Positions 1-11,918 are shown, numbered from the stretch's first letter. The stretch is 64,000 nucleotides of DNA from Tricholoma matsutake (GCA_026075535.2 AP026543.1:9238001-9302000), one strand, 5' to 3'. Notes: a model not told the origin generated them from the letters alone. Numbers and translations: made by a program.

Positions 1-741
1 GGCCAGGCCCTGGTTGACAGCTTTGAGGCCAAGCCGGGCCGGAACAGCACTAATCTGATTCCCACTATCGACATATTTCAAACGTGGACATCATTCCAAC
101 TAAAATCGACGCCTAATTTGCGCCTAATCCCACTATCGAAAACAGTAAAGTTTCATTACAGTTCCGCTATCCCCTAACACTATACTCGTATATACTCGAT
201 CCCCGTTTGCGAGGGAGAGATACAGGCATCCTTGGCAGATAGGAAATCACTCTGGCCGAGAATATTCTCTCTCCACTGCCGATATATATATACTGGTATT
301 GTTTCGAATGGTCAAAACATTTATGGCTCAGCGACCCTGTTGCACTGCCATTTCGGGGATCTCGGTGACATGAGCCAATCGTTATCGTGGAGCCCAACTT
401 ATTTCGGTTAGTTCTTCGACTGAACGACGTTTTTTGCCATATGGGCAAAGAAACTAGGCTCGAAGCCATCGGGATCATCAAGTTTCAACATACTCAGCTG
501 GGGGATGCACAAATGATTTACAAAAACTTGAATCACTGGCATGCGCCATTCTGCGAACTTGTAATACAGCGTCACCATGATATAATTGCTATCGACGTCT
601 ACACCGAGTACTAGTGGTTTTAGCACACGTGGATCGGTGGGCCATGGAGTCGAACGTGTGTGCTTACATGATAGTGTGACATGGTTGATGTGACAAAGGC
701 ATGTAATATGATGTTAATTTTTTGTAAACGCATCGTCGTCG
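1..741. other. Upstream region, no recognised gene
   Basis: No protein family was recognised here. The minus strand has a 72-codon open stretch (408-626) and a 104-codon one (167-481), but neither has a recognisable domain or a convincing splice connection. The left edge may hold the end of a gene outside the window. The last part is presumably the promoter of the cyclin gene that follows. Confidence 0.4.
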
Positions 742-2569
742 ATGTTAGCGATAGCGCAGCCCTTCAATCCAACAGTCGATGTCAGATCTTCTCATCGTAT
801 TCATCGTTCAACTGTGGCTTCTTCTTGTCCTTCAATTCAATTAAGACTACCCACTCCAAAACGTCAACCACCACCACCACCAACTCCTTCACCTCCTCCT
901 CCACCACCACCTCCTCCTCCTCCTCCAGACCTTAACATACATTCTTATCCTGCTCCAGATCTTTTACGTCTGCTTGCTTCACTACTTACTCAAATAGCCG
1001 CCACAAACGACGCTCTCCCTCCTCCTCCCATTTCTCCAATCCAATCCTCTTCTCAAATCTGGCCACCCATTACTACAGCATCACGTACCGCTCTCTCAAC
1101 TCCTTCATCCACTCTCACATTTCACGCACGAAATATACCCACCATCTCCCTTGAAGCCTATCTCCTCCGTATTCTAAAATATTGTCCAACAACAAACGAA
1201 GTCTTTCTAGCCCTCCTCGTCTATTTCGACCGCATGGCAAAACTTAGCGCTGATCGCGGTTTCGGCTTCGTTATCGACTCTTACAATATCCACAGACTCG
1301 TCATCGCAGGCGTCACCGTTGCAAGCAAATTCTTTAGTGATGTATTCTATACAAATTCACGATATGCAAAGGTTTTTTTTTTTATCCACTCTATCTTATC
1401 TGTTAACGCTTATCCATCTATAGGTTGGCGGTCTTCCTCTGACAGAGTTGAACCAACTCGAATTACAGTTCCTCCTTCTCAATGATTTCGGCCTCGTCGT
1501 CTCTCCAGCCGAGATGCAACGATACGCAGAACAACTCATCCTTTTCTCTTCCACTTCCGCAATACACCCACCCCCTTCTGCATCACCTTCTCCCTCTCCG
1601 TCCCCTTCCCCTTCCCCATCCCCATCCCCGTCCCCGTCCCCTTCCACCTCTCTGCCCAACGGGCACCACCCCGCTATGGCAGCCCTCGATGCGTCAGGCG
1701 CAAGAGTCCCACTACCCCCTCATACCTCAACGACACATTACTCACATTCATATCTCCATCCTCACCGCCCTCATCCCCATCCCCATCCCCATCCCCATCC
1801 TCATCTTGCTCAACACCCACACCCACACCCACACCCACACCCACACCCACCCACACAACCACAACTAGAAAAACGAATACCACCACTACCTGTACGACCA
1901 TCCATCGATTCTGAACCTGAAACTGAAACCGACCCTTCTGAAAATGAACATGAAACTGAAACGGAGACTGAAGCAGAGACAGAGACGGAGACGGAAGCGG
2001 AGACGTCAACGACGGATGATGAGCCTACTATTCGGCCTTCTGGTGGTGGTGGTAGTGGGAGTGGGGGAGGGGGCCATTCGAGGTTCTCAACGGGGAGCAG
2101 TTCTAGTCATGCTTACCGGGAGGGAGGGAGTGAAGTTGGTGAGGGTGAGGGTGAGGGTGAAAGTGAAAGTGAAGCATCTAGGTCTAGGGTTGGTGTAGAG
2201 GAGCGTCCTAACGGCGTAGGGGAAAGACGGAGAGGGGGAGGAGGAGATGCAGCGGGTGATACAGGCGACGAGGGTGGGGACGAGGATGAAGGTGATGATG
2301 ATGAAGATGGGGAGAGTTTTGATGGTAGAGGTGGGGGTGAAGAAGGAGAGGGCGGGGAGGGAGAGGGGGATGTGGATATGGAGTCGGTGCAGCGGACACC
2401 TGGGAGGTTGCCTGGCGTGGTGGGTGCGGGGAAGGGTGTGCTTAGAGGTGAGGGGAGAGGCAGAGGCAGAGGGGATGTGGGTATGAATTTGAGTGTGAGA
2501 AGCAATGTGGGTGTGGGGAAAGGCGCAGGCGCAAGCACGGGGTGCGATTATACAATGGCGAGTCCGTAG
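742..2569 (+). CDS. PHO80/PCL-type cyclin with long low-complexity tail
   Basis: Predicted cyclin of the Pho80/Pcl group, which in fungi binds a Pho85-like CDK in phosphate, glycogen or cell-cycle control. Exon 1 is 742-1371, the intron 1372-1423 (GT...TAG), exon 2 1424-2569, giving about 591 residues. The cyclin box spans roughly residues 140-265: it includes LRILKYCPTTNEVFLALLVY, IHRLVIAGVTVASKFFSD and, across the intron, GGLPLTELNQLE then LLLNDFGL, typical of this group. An N-terminal proline run precedes it. The C-terminal half is low complexity: Ser-Pro repeats, His-Pro repeats, Glu-Thr repeats, then Gly/Glu/Asp-rich sequence. The 742 ATG is in frame with the whole domain. The tail is much longer than in yeast Pho80 and is probably length-variable. 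Family call is firm; the CDK partner is inferred. Confidence 0.85.
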
Positions 2570-4089
2570 CTGTGAGCTCAACGTTGAACGTTTTATACCT
2601 TCACGTTTTTTTTCACACCTACCACCGCCCGCCTAACTGTAAACCAGAGCCAGGATAGAGCTTTCAGGTATTAGTACTTACTATTTATTTTATCTCTCAG
2701 CTCGCATCACCCACGCATCTCAATCTCAATTGTACTCTGCACAGTTCCTCTCTTTTTCTTTTTTTCTTCCTTTCTCTCTTTCTTCTCGGTGTGTAATAAT
2801 AGTAATGCCTGTTTTTGTCATGTAGAGGTGAAGTGGAGTTCGACGCTACGTACCCTAATACTAATAGATAGGGGCTATGTTGTTCCTGGAACTGTGCGCG
2901 TGCGCGTGCCTAGCGCCTAGCGCCTATAAGCTCGCGCGACGCGGAGTTCTCGCAGAGGGGAAAGATGAATGGGGGGAACACAAACTTGAACTTGAGCTTG
3001 AACTTTCATGTGATTCTGCACCCATTATGCGACTCGAGCTTCGAGCGCGCGTGTACGTATAACTGAAGCTTTTCAACGTTAACTTTGGTTTAGGCCTTCA
3101 CATTAACGCACCCGATTCCGATTTCGGCATGATGCACGCGTACGGTTAAGGACGAGTCAGTTACATCAAGATTCAACGCCCAGCCCAAAATATATATATC
3201 CCACTGTGTAGATTGCAATCTCACGTCCTAGTAGCGGCATGTACATGCGTGCATGAAGAACGTACTAGTATAAACGCTGGAGTATTTGTCATCTAGTCAT
3301 CAGTTTTACTTTATGATGCTGAGAATTCCGTGCACGAATACGGAAAGTTGACGAAAAGTTGAAACTCGGACCCTTGTTCCCATGAGTCGAGTGTGAGTGA
3401 AATAACCTGAGTGGCTCTCATACTTCAAGAGAAATCTAGCTTCGATAGGCCCCTCCTAAAATAATTCATGCATTTTTTTTTTCAAGACTATCCGGTATAG
3501 CTGTACGTACATCTTACTGCGGATTCCCGTCAAACTCTACCTGTATCATGATATATCCTCTACCCCAAGGAGAAATGAATTGAACAACAATCAACATCCT
3601 AAAAGCAGCTAGTTGCTCGTGGGCAGTAAGAGTAACAAGTAGATACAGTTCTAATCGTTGGGCCTACGCAGGCTGTATTGAACGACTCTAAGTATAGCTA
3701 ACATCACTTGTCCAAACAGTCACGTGATATTTCCGTCCGCTAAATTTAGCAATGGCTCAGCTTCTCTTCCGTCAACATGCCGTGCATGTGCTGATATGAT
3801 CGTGAGCCTCTTGCCTTTTTCCGGAAATTTGTCCCAGGTGGCAGGGATAAGAAAATCCCAAAATGTGATATAGATGGAGCGCAGAGGTCTTTTTTTTACT
3901 CGTGTGAGCCAGGTGCATACCGATATGTATGCACCTCATGCACCTCCTAATGGGAAAGTCCGAGAGAAATGAACCAGGCCTCAGGACAAGCTCGCAAAAG
4001 TATGAAGCGACCGCAGTAATTCAATACGAGTTGCAACAGACATTCAGCCTGAATACAGATACACATGTACATTAGAGCATCGGGCACTC
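2570..4089. other. Intergenic, no gene seen
   Basis: About 1.5 kb between the cyclin stop codon and the duplicated P450 segment. The first part is probably the cyclin 3' UTR. A 61-codon open stretch at 2877-3062 sits in GCGCGT and CTTGAG simple repeats and does not look coding. A perfect 9-bp inverted repeat (aggtgcata/tatgcacct) with an 8-nt loop lies at 3911-3936. Confidence 0.5.
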
Positions 4090-7000
4090 TCAGCTAAATT
4101 TACGCAGTGCGACTCGATGGAAAATACAAATCAGGAAAAACAAATGAAAGTAACCTGATCATCGGATCTTGCATATCAAATCTTTCCTCCAACTTGGAAC
4201 ATGTGAGACTATGTGAGATGTGAGTATAAAAGCCAACATGGAGAGTAGAAGTACGGATCCTCCTTCAATGCCATCTATGACGAGTTTACCCCCGGGTCCT
4301 CTCTTCTTATACCACTTGAGCCTGCGAAACTTACCGACCTTAATTCTGTATTACGGGGTTATCCGCCTGTTCATATTTTATCTAGACATCGCAACACCTA
4401 CGTGGCTAGCTATCCTTATTGCACTATTTGCACGACTGGCTTTCCATGTTACGTTGGACCGCTGGAGAGTCTATCGTGCAAATCGTGATGCAGCAGCCCA
4501 AGGCGCCGTTATGGTCCCGCGTGTTCGGGAATATGGTTTCTCGAATATGAGAACGTTGGTGGATACTATCTCGTCGGGTTATCCCAGTGAGTTGTTATAA
4601 TCTTTTGGAATCATCCGGTCGTGACGTCGTCGTTCGCACAGTGGATGCGATGCACAAATGGTGTGAAGAGTATGGAACTATTTTCGAGATCAGCGTCATT
4701 GATGATCATCTGGTATGTAGTACTGTCAGAGTTTCACTTTTCATCCATGGACACTGATCTTACTCAAGATGTACACTGTGGAACCGCAACATGTCAAGGT
4801 GATACTGCCGCAGGACATTTTGAGAGATGACTAGTTGAATCGTTACTCCTAGACTATCCTGGCCACGCAATTTGACACTTTCGAAAAAGGTAAGGGTTAT
4901 TCGTTAAATTTCGTTTCTGCGGTCGTAGTTTTTAATGCTCAACTTTGACGCTGGTTAGGGCATGTATTTCATACTCAGTTTCACGATTTTCTCGGTATAG
5001 GCGTGTTTAACGCTGACGGTACGTCTCGTGAAGTCTCGAGTATTTCTTCGACTGATATTCTTTCCTAGGTGATATGTGGAAGTGCGTGGGTTTACAAAGA
5101 CATTCACGACAATACTAATATGCAATCGTCAGATTCCACCGAGGCATGACTCGACCCTTCTTCAACAGAGAGCGAATTACCGATTTCGACATATTTGATC
5201 GACATGCGAGCGATGCCATTGCACAAGTCATGGATAGACTCACCGCCGGGTATCCTGTCGATTTCCAGGTACATATGCCTTCGCAATCACATATCTCTAT
5301 TTTTAATCCCAATCCTAATACACCCATTCACAGGATGTAGTATCGCGTTTCACACTCGATTCTGCCACAGAATTCCTATTCGGCAACGACATACGTACTC
5401 TATCTGCAGGACTCCCCTATCCTGCTTCCAACTCCCCTCTCGCCAACTCGGATACATTCGCGAATCTCCCTTCCAATTTGTTCGCTAGTGCTTTTGTTGC
5501 GGGTCAGATTTCATCTGTACGCCGGACGGTGTTCGGGTCGAGCTGGCCTTTGGATGAGTTTTGGAAGAACGAGGTTATACCGCATAGGAAGGTCGTTGAC
5601 GAATTTATTGAACCTGTTTTGATGGAAGCTTTGAGTAAGCGTGCGCGGGAAATGAGGGTGGAAAGCAAATTATCTGCGGATAGAGAAAAGGCAGACACAG
5701 AGGAGGAGACGTTGCTGAGTCATTTGTTAGACCAGACACAAGGTATTTCGCGGTTTATTTCGCTTGTATATTCTCATGCGCATTTCTCTCTCAGATGTTC
5801 AAGTTTTGAAAGATGAAGTAAGTCATGCTATATAGGTTAATTGAATGATGCTAATTCAAATCAAAATGACAGTTGGTCAATCTATTGGTCGCAGGGCGAG
5901 ATACGGTATGGACATATATCGATGGTCACCCAAGTCCTCGACTCATGCCTGCTAGACTGCATCAACGTTGACATTTGGTGTATATGTGTTAACCCAATAT
6001 CCTCACATCACTCGTCGCCTTCGGGAAGAGATCCTTGACAAAGTCGGTTATTCCAGACCGACATTCGAACAGATGAAAGACATGAAGTACTTGAGGGCAT
6101 TCATAAATGGTATGTCGTAGTATTCCCGGCATTAAGGGGGTACATAACCTACGTTGAAATAGAAACTCTGAGGCTGTACCCTCCAGTGTGAGTACATCAG
6201 GGCTCTTTTACATTCTGGCTCACTCCTTGCGATCATAGGCCGGCCGACGTACGGTAGGTACGTCTCACTTGACATATATAAGCGGGATAACCAACTATGC
6301 GACCATCCAGGTCATCGAATAAAGCAACAGTGTTTCCTCCTACTACGCCCGGACAGAAGCCATTCTACATCCCAGCCAATAAGACGCAAGCTTTGCATTG
6401 CCTGAAAAACTAACACATCACTGACAACTTTCGTATGCAGATGTGTGTACAGCGTTTTCTTAATGCATCGCCGAACGGATTTATGGGGTCCCGATGGTGT
6501 GATACTATCGCCTCTCTAGCATTACACTGACCAACATAAGATCTCTAGCACACGAATTTGATCCAGACCGGTTTATCGATGAAAGACTGTATAAATACCT
6601 TGTCCCCAATCCATTTATATTCCTGCCCTTCAACGCGGGTCCGAGGATATGTCTAGGCCAGCAGGTAATCGTCTTCTACATTATTGGTTTTTTGCTAGAT
6701 TTATCAGCGACTACTCAGTTCGCATACAACGAAGTATCTTTCTTCCTCATTCGTCTCCTTCAGAGATTTTCGGAGTTCACGTTGGCAAACGATGCACAAC
6801 CAGCTGACTCCCTCCCACCTGCCGAGTGGTCCAACTACAAGGGTACGAAAGGAAGAGATAAGGTGTGGCCGGGCATGCATCTCACGATGTATGTCAAGGT
6901 ATGGGATTTTATTTTCCTGTTAGATCACGCTGAAGATTCGGTGCAATTGTCCTAGGGGGGACTATGGATGAGGATGGAGGAGGCTCGTCGAGATGAATAG

Positions 7001-7343
7001 ATCGAGAGGCAGATATGCAATTCTTCTTGATTCTTGAAGCCAGGTATGTATATTGTTTTCCAAGGGATTTTACAAATACACGATGAGCTCCTTCCCAGTA
7101 GAGTGAGGAATCCTCAGAGCAACCTAAGCATGGGCAGCTCCAAACGCCCATGCCATGTCTACCGTGAGGCCATAGTTACAAGCCACATAAGAGCATCCGT
7201 TTCGCCGAAGAGAGTCAAGATCCTCTGCCAGTGTGCTCATTCCAGGTGGAAGACTGCTGTCGTCGTTGTGTTCAGCTTTTTATGTTCGGCGAATGCTCAA
7301 TATTCAATGCTCTTGTTTAGTTGAACTCGTGACTCGTGAGGCA
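4090..7343 (+). repeat. Inverted duplication, arm A (P450 segment)
   Basis: This segment holds P450 copy A plus short flanks and recurs in reverse orientation at about 45472-48640. Similarity starts in the promoter just before the TATAAAAGCC motif and ends near 7343, about 340 bp after the stop codon. Exons and introns both match with scattered substitutions and a few small indels, so this is duplicated DNA and not merely related proteins. Edges were placed by eye and are good to a few tens of bases. Confidence 0.85.
4268..7000 (+). CDS. Cytochrome P450 monooxygenase, CYP63/CYP5037-like (copy A)
   Basis: Membrane-bound P450, about 18 short exons, apparently intact. The N-terminus has a proline hinge (LPPGP) and one or two hydrophobic anchor segments, as expected for the endoplasmic reticulum. 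Visible motifs: I-helix AGRDTT (around 5900-5985, across an intron), ExxR helix as [10 protein letters not shown] (6090-6186), [11 protein letters not shown] after 6550, the heme loop [12 protein letters not shown] at 6630-6664 with its Cys ligand, and the C-terminus [14 protein letters not shown] ending at 7000. The family is known for alkane, fatty acid and xenobiotic oxidation; the substrate here is unknown. One intron (6386-6440) uses GC-AG. Start: an upstream in-frame ATG exists at 4238, but copy C is frameshifted between the two, so the conserved 4268 ATG is preferred. A TATAAAA motif lies just upstream. Confidence 0.85.
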
Positions 7344-7706
7344 GATGATGTTGTTCCGTGACAGTGGCCAACATTTTTGCACCTGATCTTCCCACAAACC
7401 CAGTCTTATGATAGTGGGTAATCCACCCACTATTATAATGCTCGGTTCCATAAAAACCCAACAGGGGTTATGGAATGGCAGTGAGTGTAGGAGATTGATT
7501 GCATAGAATGTAAAAGGTCCAGAGTGGATCCATCAAGGAGTGCTCAAGAAAGTGTTTATGAATGGCATGATTGGGGAGCTCATGTGCAATTACTCATATG
7601 TTATGCTGTCAACCTTCCCCATATATACCTACTAACTCATCACCTTCTCAGGACTTTCTTTCCTCTTACCTTCTTCATTGCTGTAGCTTTTCCATACCTT
7701 CTCATT
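7344..7706. other. Intergenic, no gene seen
   Basis: Unique sequence between the duplicated P450 arm and a short transposon fragment. It carries a small inverted repeat (tagtgggt/acccacta near 7412-7432). No coding signal was recognised. Confidence 0.4.
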
Positions 7707-7939
7707 AGGGTTGTTCATGGTAGCCATTCTTGGGCCATTTTTGGCTCATTTTCGTGTATTTGGCAGAGGAACAAACAAAAGGGAACAAAAAATGGAATGG
7801 AAAATTACATGAAAAATGGTTACTGTGAACACCCTGGAAAGGAAATTTTAGAAAAATGGAGCAAAAATGCATTTTTCTTGCCAGGCACAGTGCCAAAAAA
7901 TTTTCAGTTCCCTTTTTACAAAAGCAAGGGTAGGGCAAG
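7707..7939 (+). mobile_element. Fragment of a short inverted-repeat element
   Basis: This stretch begins with agggttgttca and closely matches the reverse complement of about 50530-50781, where the same family has both ends. Only one end is present here, so it is a truncated copy. It is non-coding and A/T-rich with repeated catttttc-type motifs. Confidence 0.6.
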
Positions 7940-8183
7940 GGGGTAGTCTTCTTGTGGAGAAGCAAAACAAGCTGGAACAAGAGCTAATCAACAGTGGCCA
8001 GTCAATTATCATGGACGATTGGGACAGCACTCCTGCTGAAATTGCCAACCCTGCCAACATCTCTGTACACACAAAGGCTAAGAGATACCAAAATTCAGTA
8101 TGTCAATGTCATCACTGCATCAGAATCAGCTCCATCTGATCCAAATCTCGAGGATGCACCATTACTCACCTGGAAGCAGTATC
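7940..8183 (+). other. Unassigned sequence interrupted by G1; possible transposase relic
   Basis: Removing element G1 with its gtatc duplication joins this stretch to 23365 onwards. Open reading stretches carry KRYQNS and, further on, DAPLLTWKQYL, which weakly recall fungal KDZ-type transposases. That resemblance is from memory and too short to rely on. The sequence may be an older transposon relic into which G1 inserted. Confidence 0.25.
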
Positions 8184-8585
8184 TGTTAGGAAACCACCCC
8201 ATTACCTAATAAAATTTCATTTTTATTTTATTATGTTGAATTATGCTACATTACACCAAATGACACTACACTTTGATAGTGTGAGAATTTTATTTCACAT
8301 GCATCAATATGTATGTGCATGTACAAGTGCATCAGTAACAACAAAGTACAATATATATAACATAGTATATTAACCCTAAATATACGCCTAGGGGACCCCA
8401 GTTGTGTTCTCTTAGGTATTCCACCTATGCTTGTGGTGTGAACAGCCTATCTCAACAAACTCACCTATTAATAACCCCTCACATCAAAACCATCAGTTCC
8501 CCAATCACATGCGCAGATCCCACCCCCTTCTTGTAGAGAGAACCCACATGGTCTTAGCTAGCAGATAGTGGGTGTCGCCCTAACA
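8184..8585 (+). repeat. G1 5' LTR
   Basis: 402-bp LTR starting TGTTAGGAAACCACCCC and ending CGCCCTAACA. The same sequence occurs at 22972-23359 (split 3' LTR of G1), 51080-51481 (G3) and, reversed, at 53862-54268 and 59679-60089 (G4). TATA-like sequence at about 8350-8372 precedes the probable transcription start near 8400. Differences from other copies are mostly CG versus TG or CA. Confidence 0.95.
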
Positions 8586-9066
8586 GAAGAACACAACTTC
8601 CCATATCAGTGTGCCTTCTCTTACTTGCGCATACATCATTGTTTCACTGCGCCACATCTGATTACTCATCCTTTCGGCATGAGCCAGAAGTACTTGTATA
8701 TATGTAATTTACCTTTTCTTTTGTAAGCTGATGCCAGGCCTCGCCTGACATTGCGACTGCCAGTGATCGAGAGGCAGCGCTCATCATTAGGACAGCTGCA
8801 ACCAGACAACCGATTGGATCTGGTTTAGTCACAATTTACATCACTCTATTTGGATGACTATTTTAGTTACAAGCCAAATTCAGTGTTATTCCCAAGATCA
8901 GGCACTGTTGGAAGGGTTATTGATCCGAAGTGCCAAATTAGGCACCTGACAAATGATGAACCATTGATGAATGATCAATGAACAATCACCCATAAACATT
9001 TGGAGAGGTCCCGAAGAACAAATCTTGAATTTGTCGAAGAAGTGATTCATCACAGATTTTACCATT
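8586..9066 (+). other. G1 untranslated leader
   Basis: About 480 bp between the 5' LTR and the gag ATG. It is conserved in G3 (51482-51968) and G4 (59195-59678). No coding content was seen. Confidence 0.7.
8588..8598 (+). promoter_or_regulatory. Putative primer-binding site of self-priming type
   Basis: The 11 bases agaacacaact, two bases inside the 5' LTR, are the exact reverse complement of agttgtgttct at 8400-8410 in the same LTR, about 30-45 bp after TATA-like sequence where transcription is expected to begin. Tf1/sushi-type elements prime reverse transcription by folding the 5' end of their own RNA onto such a site. The pairing is also present in G3 (51484-51494) and G4 (59666-59676). 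The mechanism is inferred. Confidence 0.65.
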
Positions 9067-10177
9067 ATGTCTGAACCCTCAACTTATAATCCTGGCCCTA
9101 ATCCTGTTCCCACACCAGCGCTAGAGGCAAAGATTGATGCACTTATGGTGCAAATGTCACAATTAGTGTCAGTGTTGGCAGCATCACAGCCCAGACAAGC
9201 AGAAGTACAGCTAGAGACGACAGGAGAAAGAGATGATGAGATGGAGGAGATGGTGGAGTGGATGTCGCAGGAGGATGAGACAGTGGAGAAATCTGGAAAT
9301 GGAAAAGCGCGCTTACCTAAGTTCATGCCCCCACAAATCTTTGACAGTACCATGGAGAATACAAAACCCTTCATCAGCTCTATAGTATTGTACATCCATG
9401 GGAGGAAGCCAGAGTTTTGTACAGCCGAGTCTAGGATTATGTTTGCTCTCTCATACATTCAGGGGGGGAAAGCACAGTTCTGGAGAAATGAGGCTATAAA
9501 TCAAATTGCTGTGGGAAATAAACCCTTTGCAACCTTCAAGGAATTTCTGGAGAGATTGGAGGCACAGTTTGGAGACACAGTTTGGAGACCCTAATCCAAA
9601 GGCAACAGCCAATGCTAAATTAAAGACCATGTGCCAAGGTTCCCTAATGGCAGATGAATTTATTTTGCAGTTCAAAGCAGAAGCTTCGCAAACAGATATG
9701 GGAGAAGCCACATTGGTAGAGTTTTTGAAAGCAGGATTAAATCCCTCTTTATCCAAGTCTATCTACCAACTACCTTCTATGCCAGAGAAGTTGGATGAGT
9801 GGTATAATTGGGCAATGCGCCTTGACTGGCAATATTGGCAGGAACAGGCAGAGTCAAAGTTGATGTATGGAAGTAGTAAATTTGGAAAGCCATCAGGAGG
9901 AAAGTCCGAGAAAGAAAAGGTGCCTCAGGCGCAAACTCTGAGGGCACAGCCACCAGCCATGGCAGTGACACCTATAGTTATGGAGTCAGCAGCACCAGCA
10001 GAGGCAATGGAGGTTGATCATGTGGGGAGACAAGCCCCACTTAAATGTTTTAACTGTGGGCAGTTAGGACACATCACTAGGAATTGTAGGCAGAAAAGAA
10101 AGATTAGGGAAGCTACAATCGAGGAAGTGAAGCCAGAGGAAGGCAGGCAGAAGAATTTTGTGGAAGAGTCCCAGTGA
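9067..10177 (+). pseudogene. G1 gag (capsid/nucleocapsid), frameshifted
   Basis: Retroelement Gag with capsid-like central region (PKFMPPQIFDSTMENTKPF, FALSYIQGGKAQFW) and a CCHC zinc knuckle CFNCGQLGHITRNC near 10045-10090. A 13-bp tandem duplication around 9575-9587 throws the frame; copies G3 and G4 lack it. The reading frame ends in CAGTGAAGG, where pol continues in the -1 frame, and this overlap is the same in all three copies. Confidence 0.9.
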
Positions 10178-11918
10178 AGGTTTCCCCATTGGTGACCCAG
10201 AATCGTTACAATGTATTAGTATCTGAGGAAACCCAGAGTAAATCAGAAAAGGAAGTCGAGGAGGAGTACAACTGTTGTGAATCACATGACAAAGAAAATT
10301 GCCAAGCACTATTGCTGAAAACCCCTAAATTCTTTATTCACTCTGCACGAATAGAACCTGAAATCACCTTGACTGTGGGACTGAAGACAGTGGACACACA
10401 TGCAGCAATTGATGTGGAAGCATTGCTTGATAGTGGTGCTACAGGATTATTCATTAATCGGTCCTTAATTACTGGAAATGGTATTAGCACATGCAAGCTG
10501 GTGCAACCTATAATGGTGTACAATATTGACAGAACAGTCAATCATGGAGGAACTATCAAGGAGGAGGTGACTATGGTACTAAAGTATTGGGAGCATCAGG
10601 AGTGAGCCATATTTGAAGTGTGTGATCTTGGGAAAACCAATCTAATAATAGGATGTCTGTGGTTATGGAAGCATAATCCCGAAATTGATTGGAAAACTGG
10701 GAAAGTACACATGACTTGTTGTCCTAAGGAATGTAATGTGTATGGGAGGAAGATGAAGAAAGAGAAAAGGAAACAGAGAGAGAAAGAACATCCGAGGAAG
10801 TATTCTGTTACAATGGAGGAAGTGGAGGATGAGGAAATGCCAAATGGGGAAGTTCCAGTCATGATTGAGAAAGAAGAGCAGAAGCAAACCTTTAGAGCAC
10901 TTTGTGGAGGACAGTTGTGGGACAAGAATATTGTGAAGGTGGAGAAGCCAGTGGAGGAGTGGGTGCCAAAAGTGTATCATGAATATCTGTCAGTGTTCCA
11001 GAAGAAGGAGTCTGAGCAAATGCCAGTGCGGAAGCCATGGGATCATGTGATTGAGATGAAGCCAGGGTTTGCTGAAGAAGTCAAAGGTATATCCATTATC
11101 TCCGATGGAACAAGAAGAAGTGGATGTGTTCCCAAAGGAGCAATTGTGCAAAGGATACATATGACCTTTGAAATCACTGCAGATGTCACCAATATTCTTC
11201 ATGCCAAAGAAAGACCAAAGGAAGAGGATGTGTACAGATTATAGGTATTTGAATGAGTGGACAGTGAAGAATGCGTACCCCCTGCCATTGATCTCAGAAA
11301 TAATTGACAAGGTGGGAAAAGCCAAGGTCTTTACAAAATTGGATTTATGATGGGGATACAATAATGTACAAATAAAGAAAGGAGATGAGTGGAAGGCCGC
11401 ATTTGCCACGCATTGAGGATCCTTCAAGCTGCCAAAGGCATGGTAATAATATTTATTGACGACATTCTGATATTCATGGAGGATGAGGAAAATCATGAGG
11501 CAATAGTGCAGGAGGTGCTATGGAGGTTAGCAGAGAATGATCTATTTTTGAAACCGGAGAAGTGTGTGTTTGGGGCAAGCGAGATCGAGTTCCTAGGATT
11601 ATTGATCAGCCCTGATGGGATTAAAATGGATCCAATCAAGGTACAGGCAATCACAGATTGGCCTGCGCCCACCCGTGTCAAGGAGGTTCAAGCCTTCTTG
11701 GGACTTGCAAATTATTATTGTTGCTTTGTGCACAATTTTTCCAAAATTGCTGCACCCTTACATAACCTTACATGAAAAGGAGTAGTGTGGAGGTGGGGAG
11801 AGCAGCAGCAGACAGCATTTGAGGAGTTGAAGAGGAAGTTTGTGGAGGGACCAATATTAGCCCCAGTAGATTTCACATGCCCTTTATGAGTGGAATCAGA
11901 TGCATCTGATTTTGCTAC

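Noticed and set aside
408..626. Possible small gene on the minus strand
   Set aside because: 72 codons, no known domain, no clear splice partner and no second copy to support coding.
2087..2581. Long minus-strand open frames opposite the cyclin tail
   Set aside because: They are shadows of the purine-rich repeats in the plus-strand coding region, with no domain and repetitive composition.
6141..6460. Stops in P450-A suggesting a pseudogene
   Set aside because: They all fall in introns once GT-AG and one GC-AG splice sites are used, and the spliced frame stays open.
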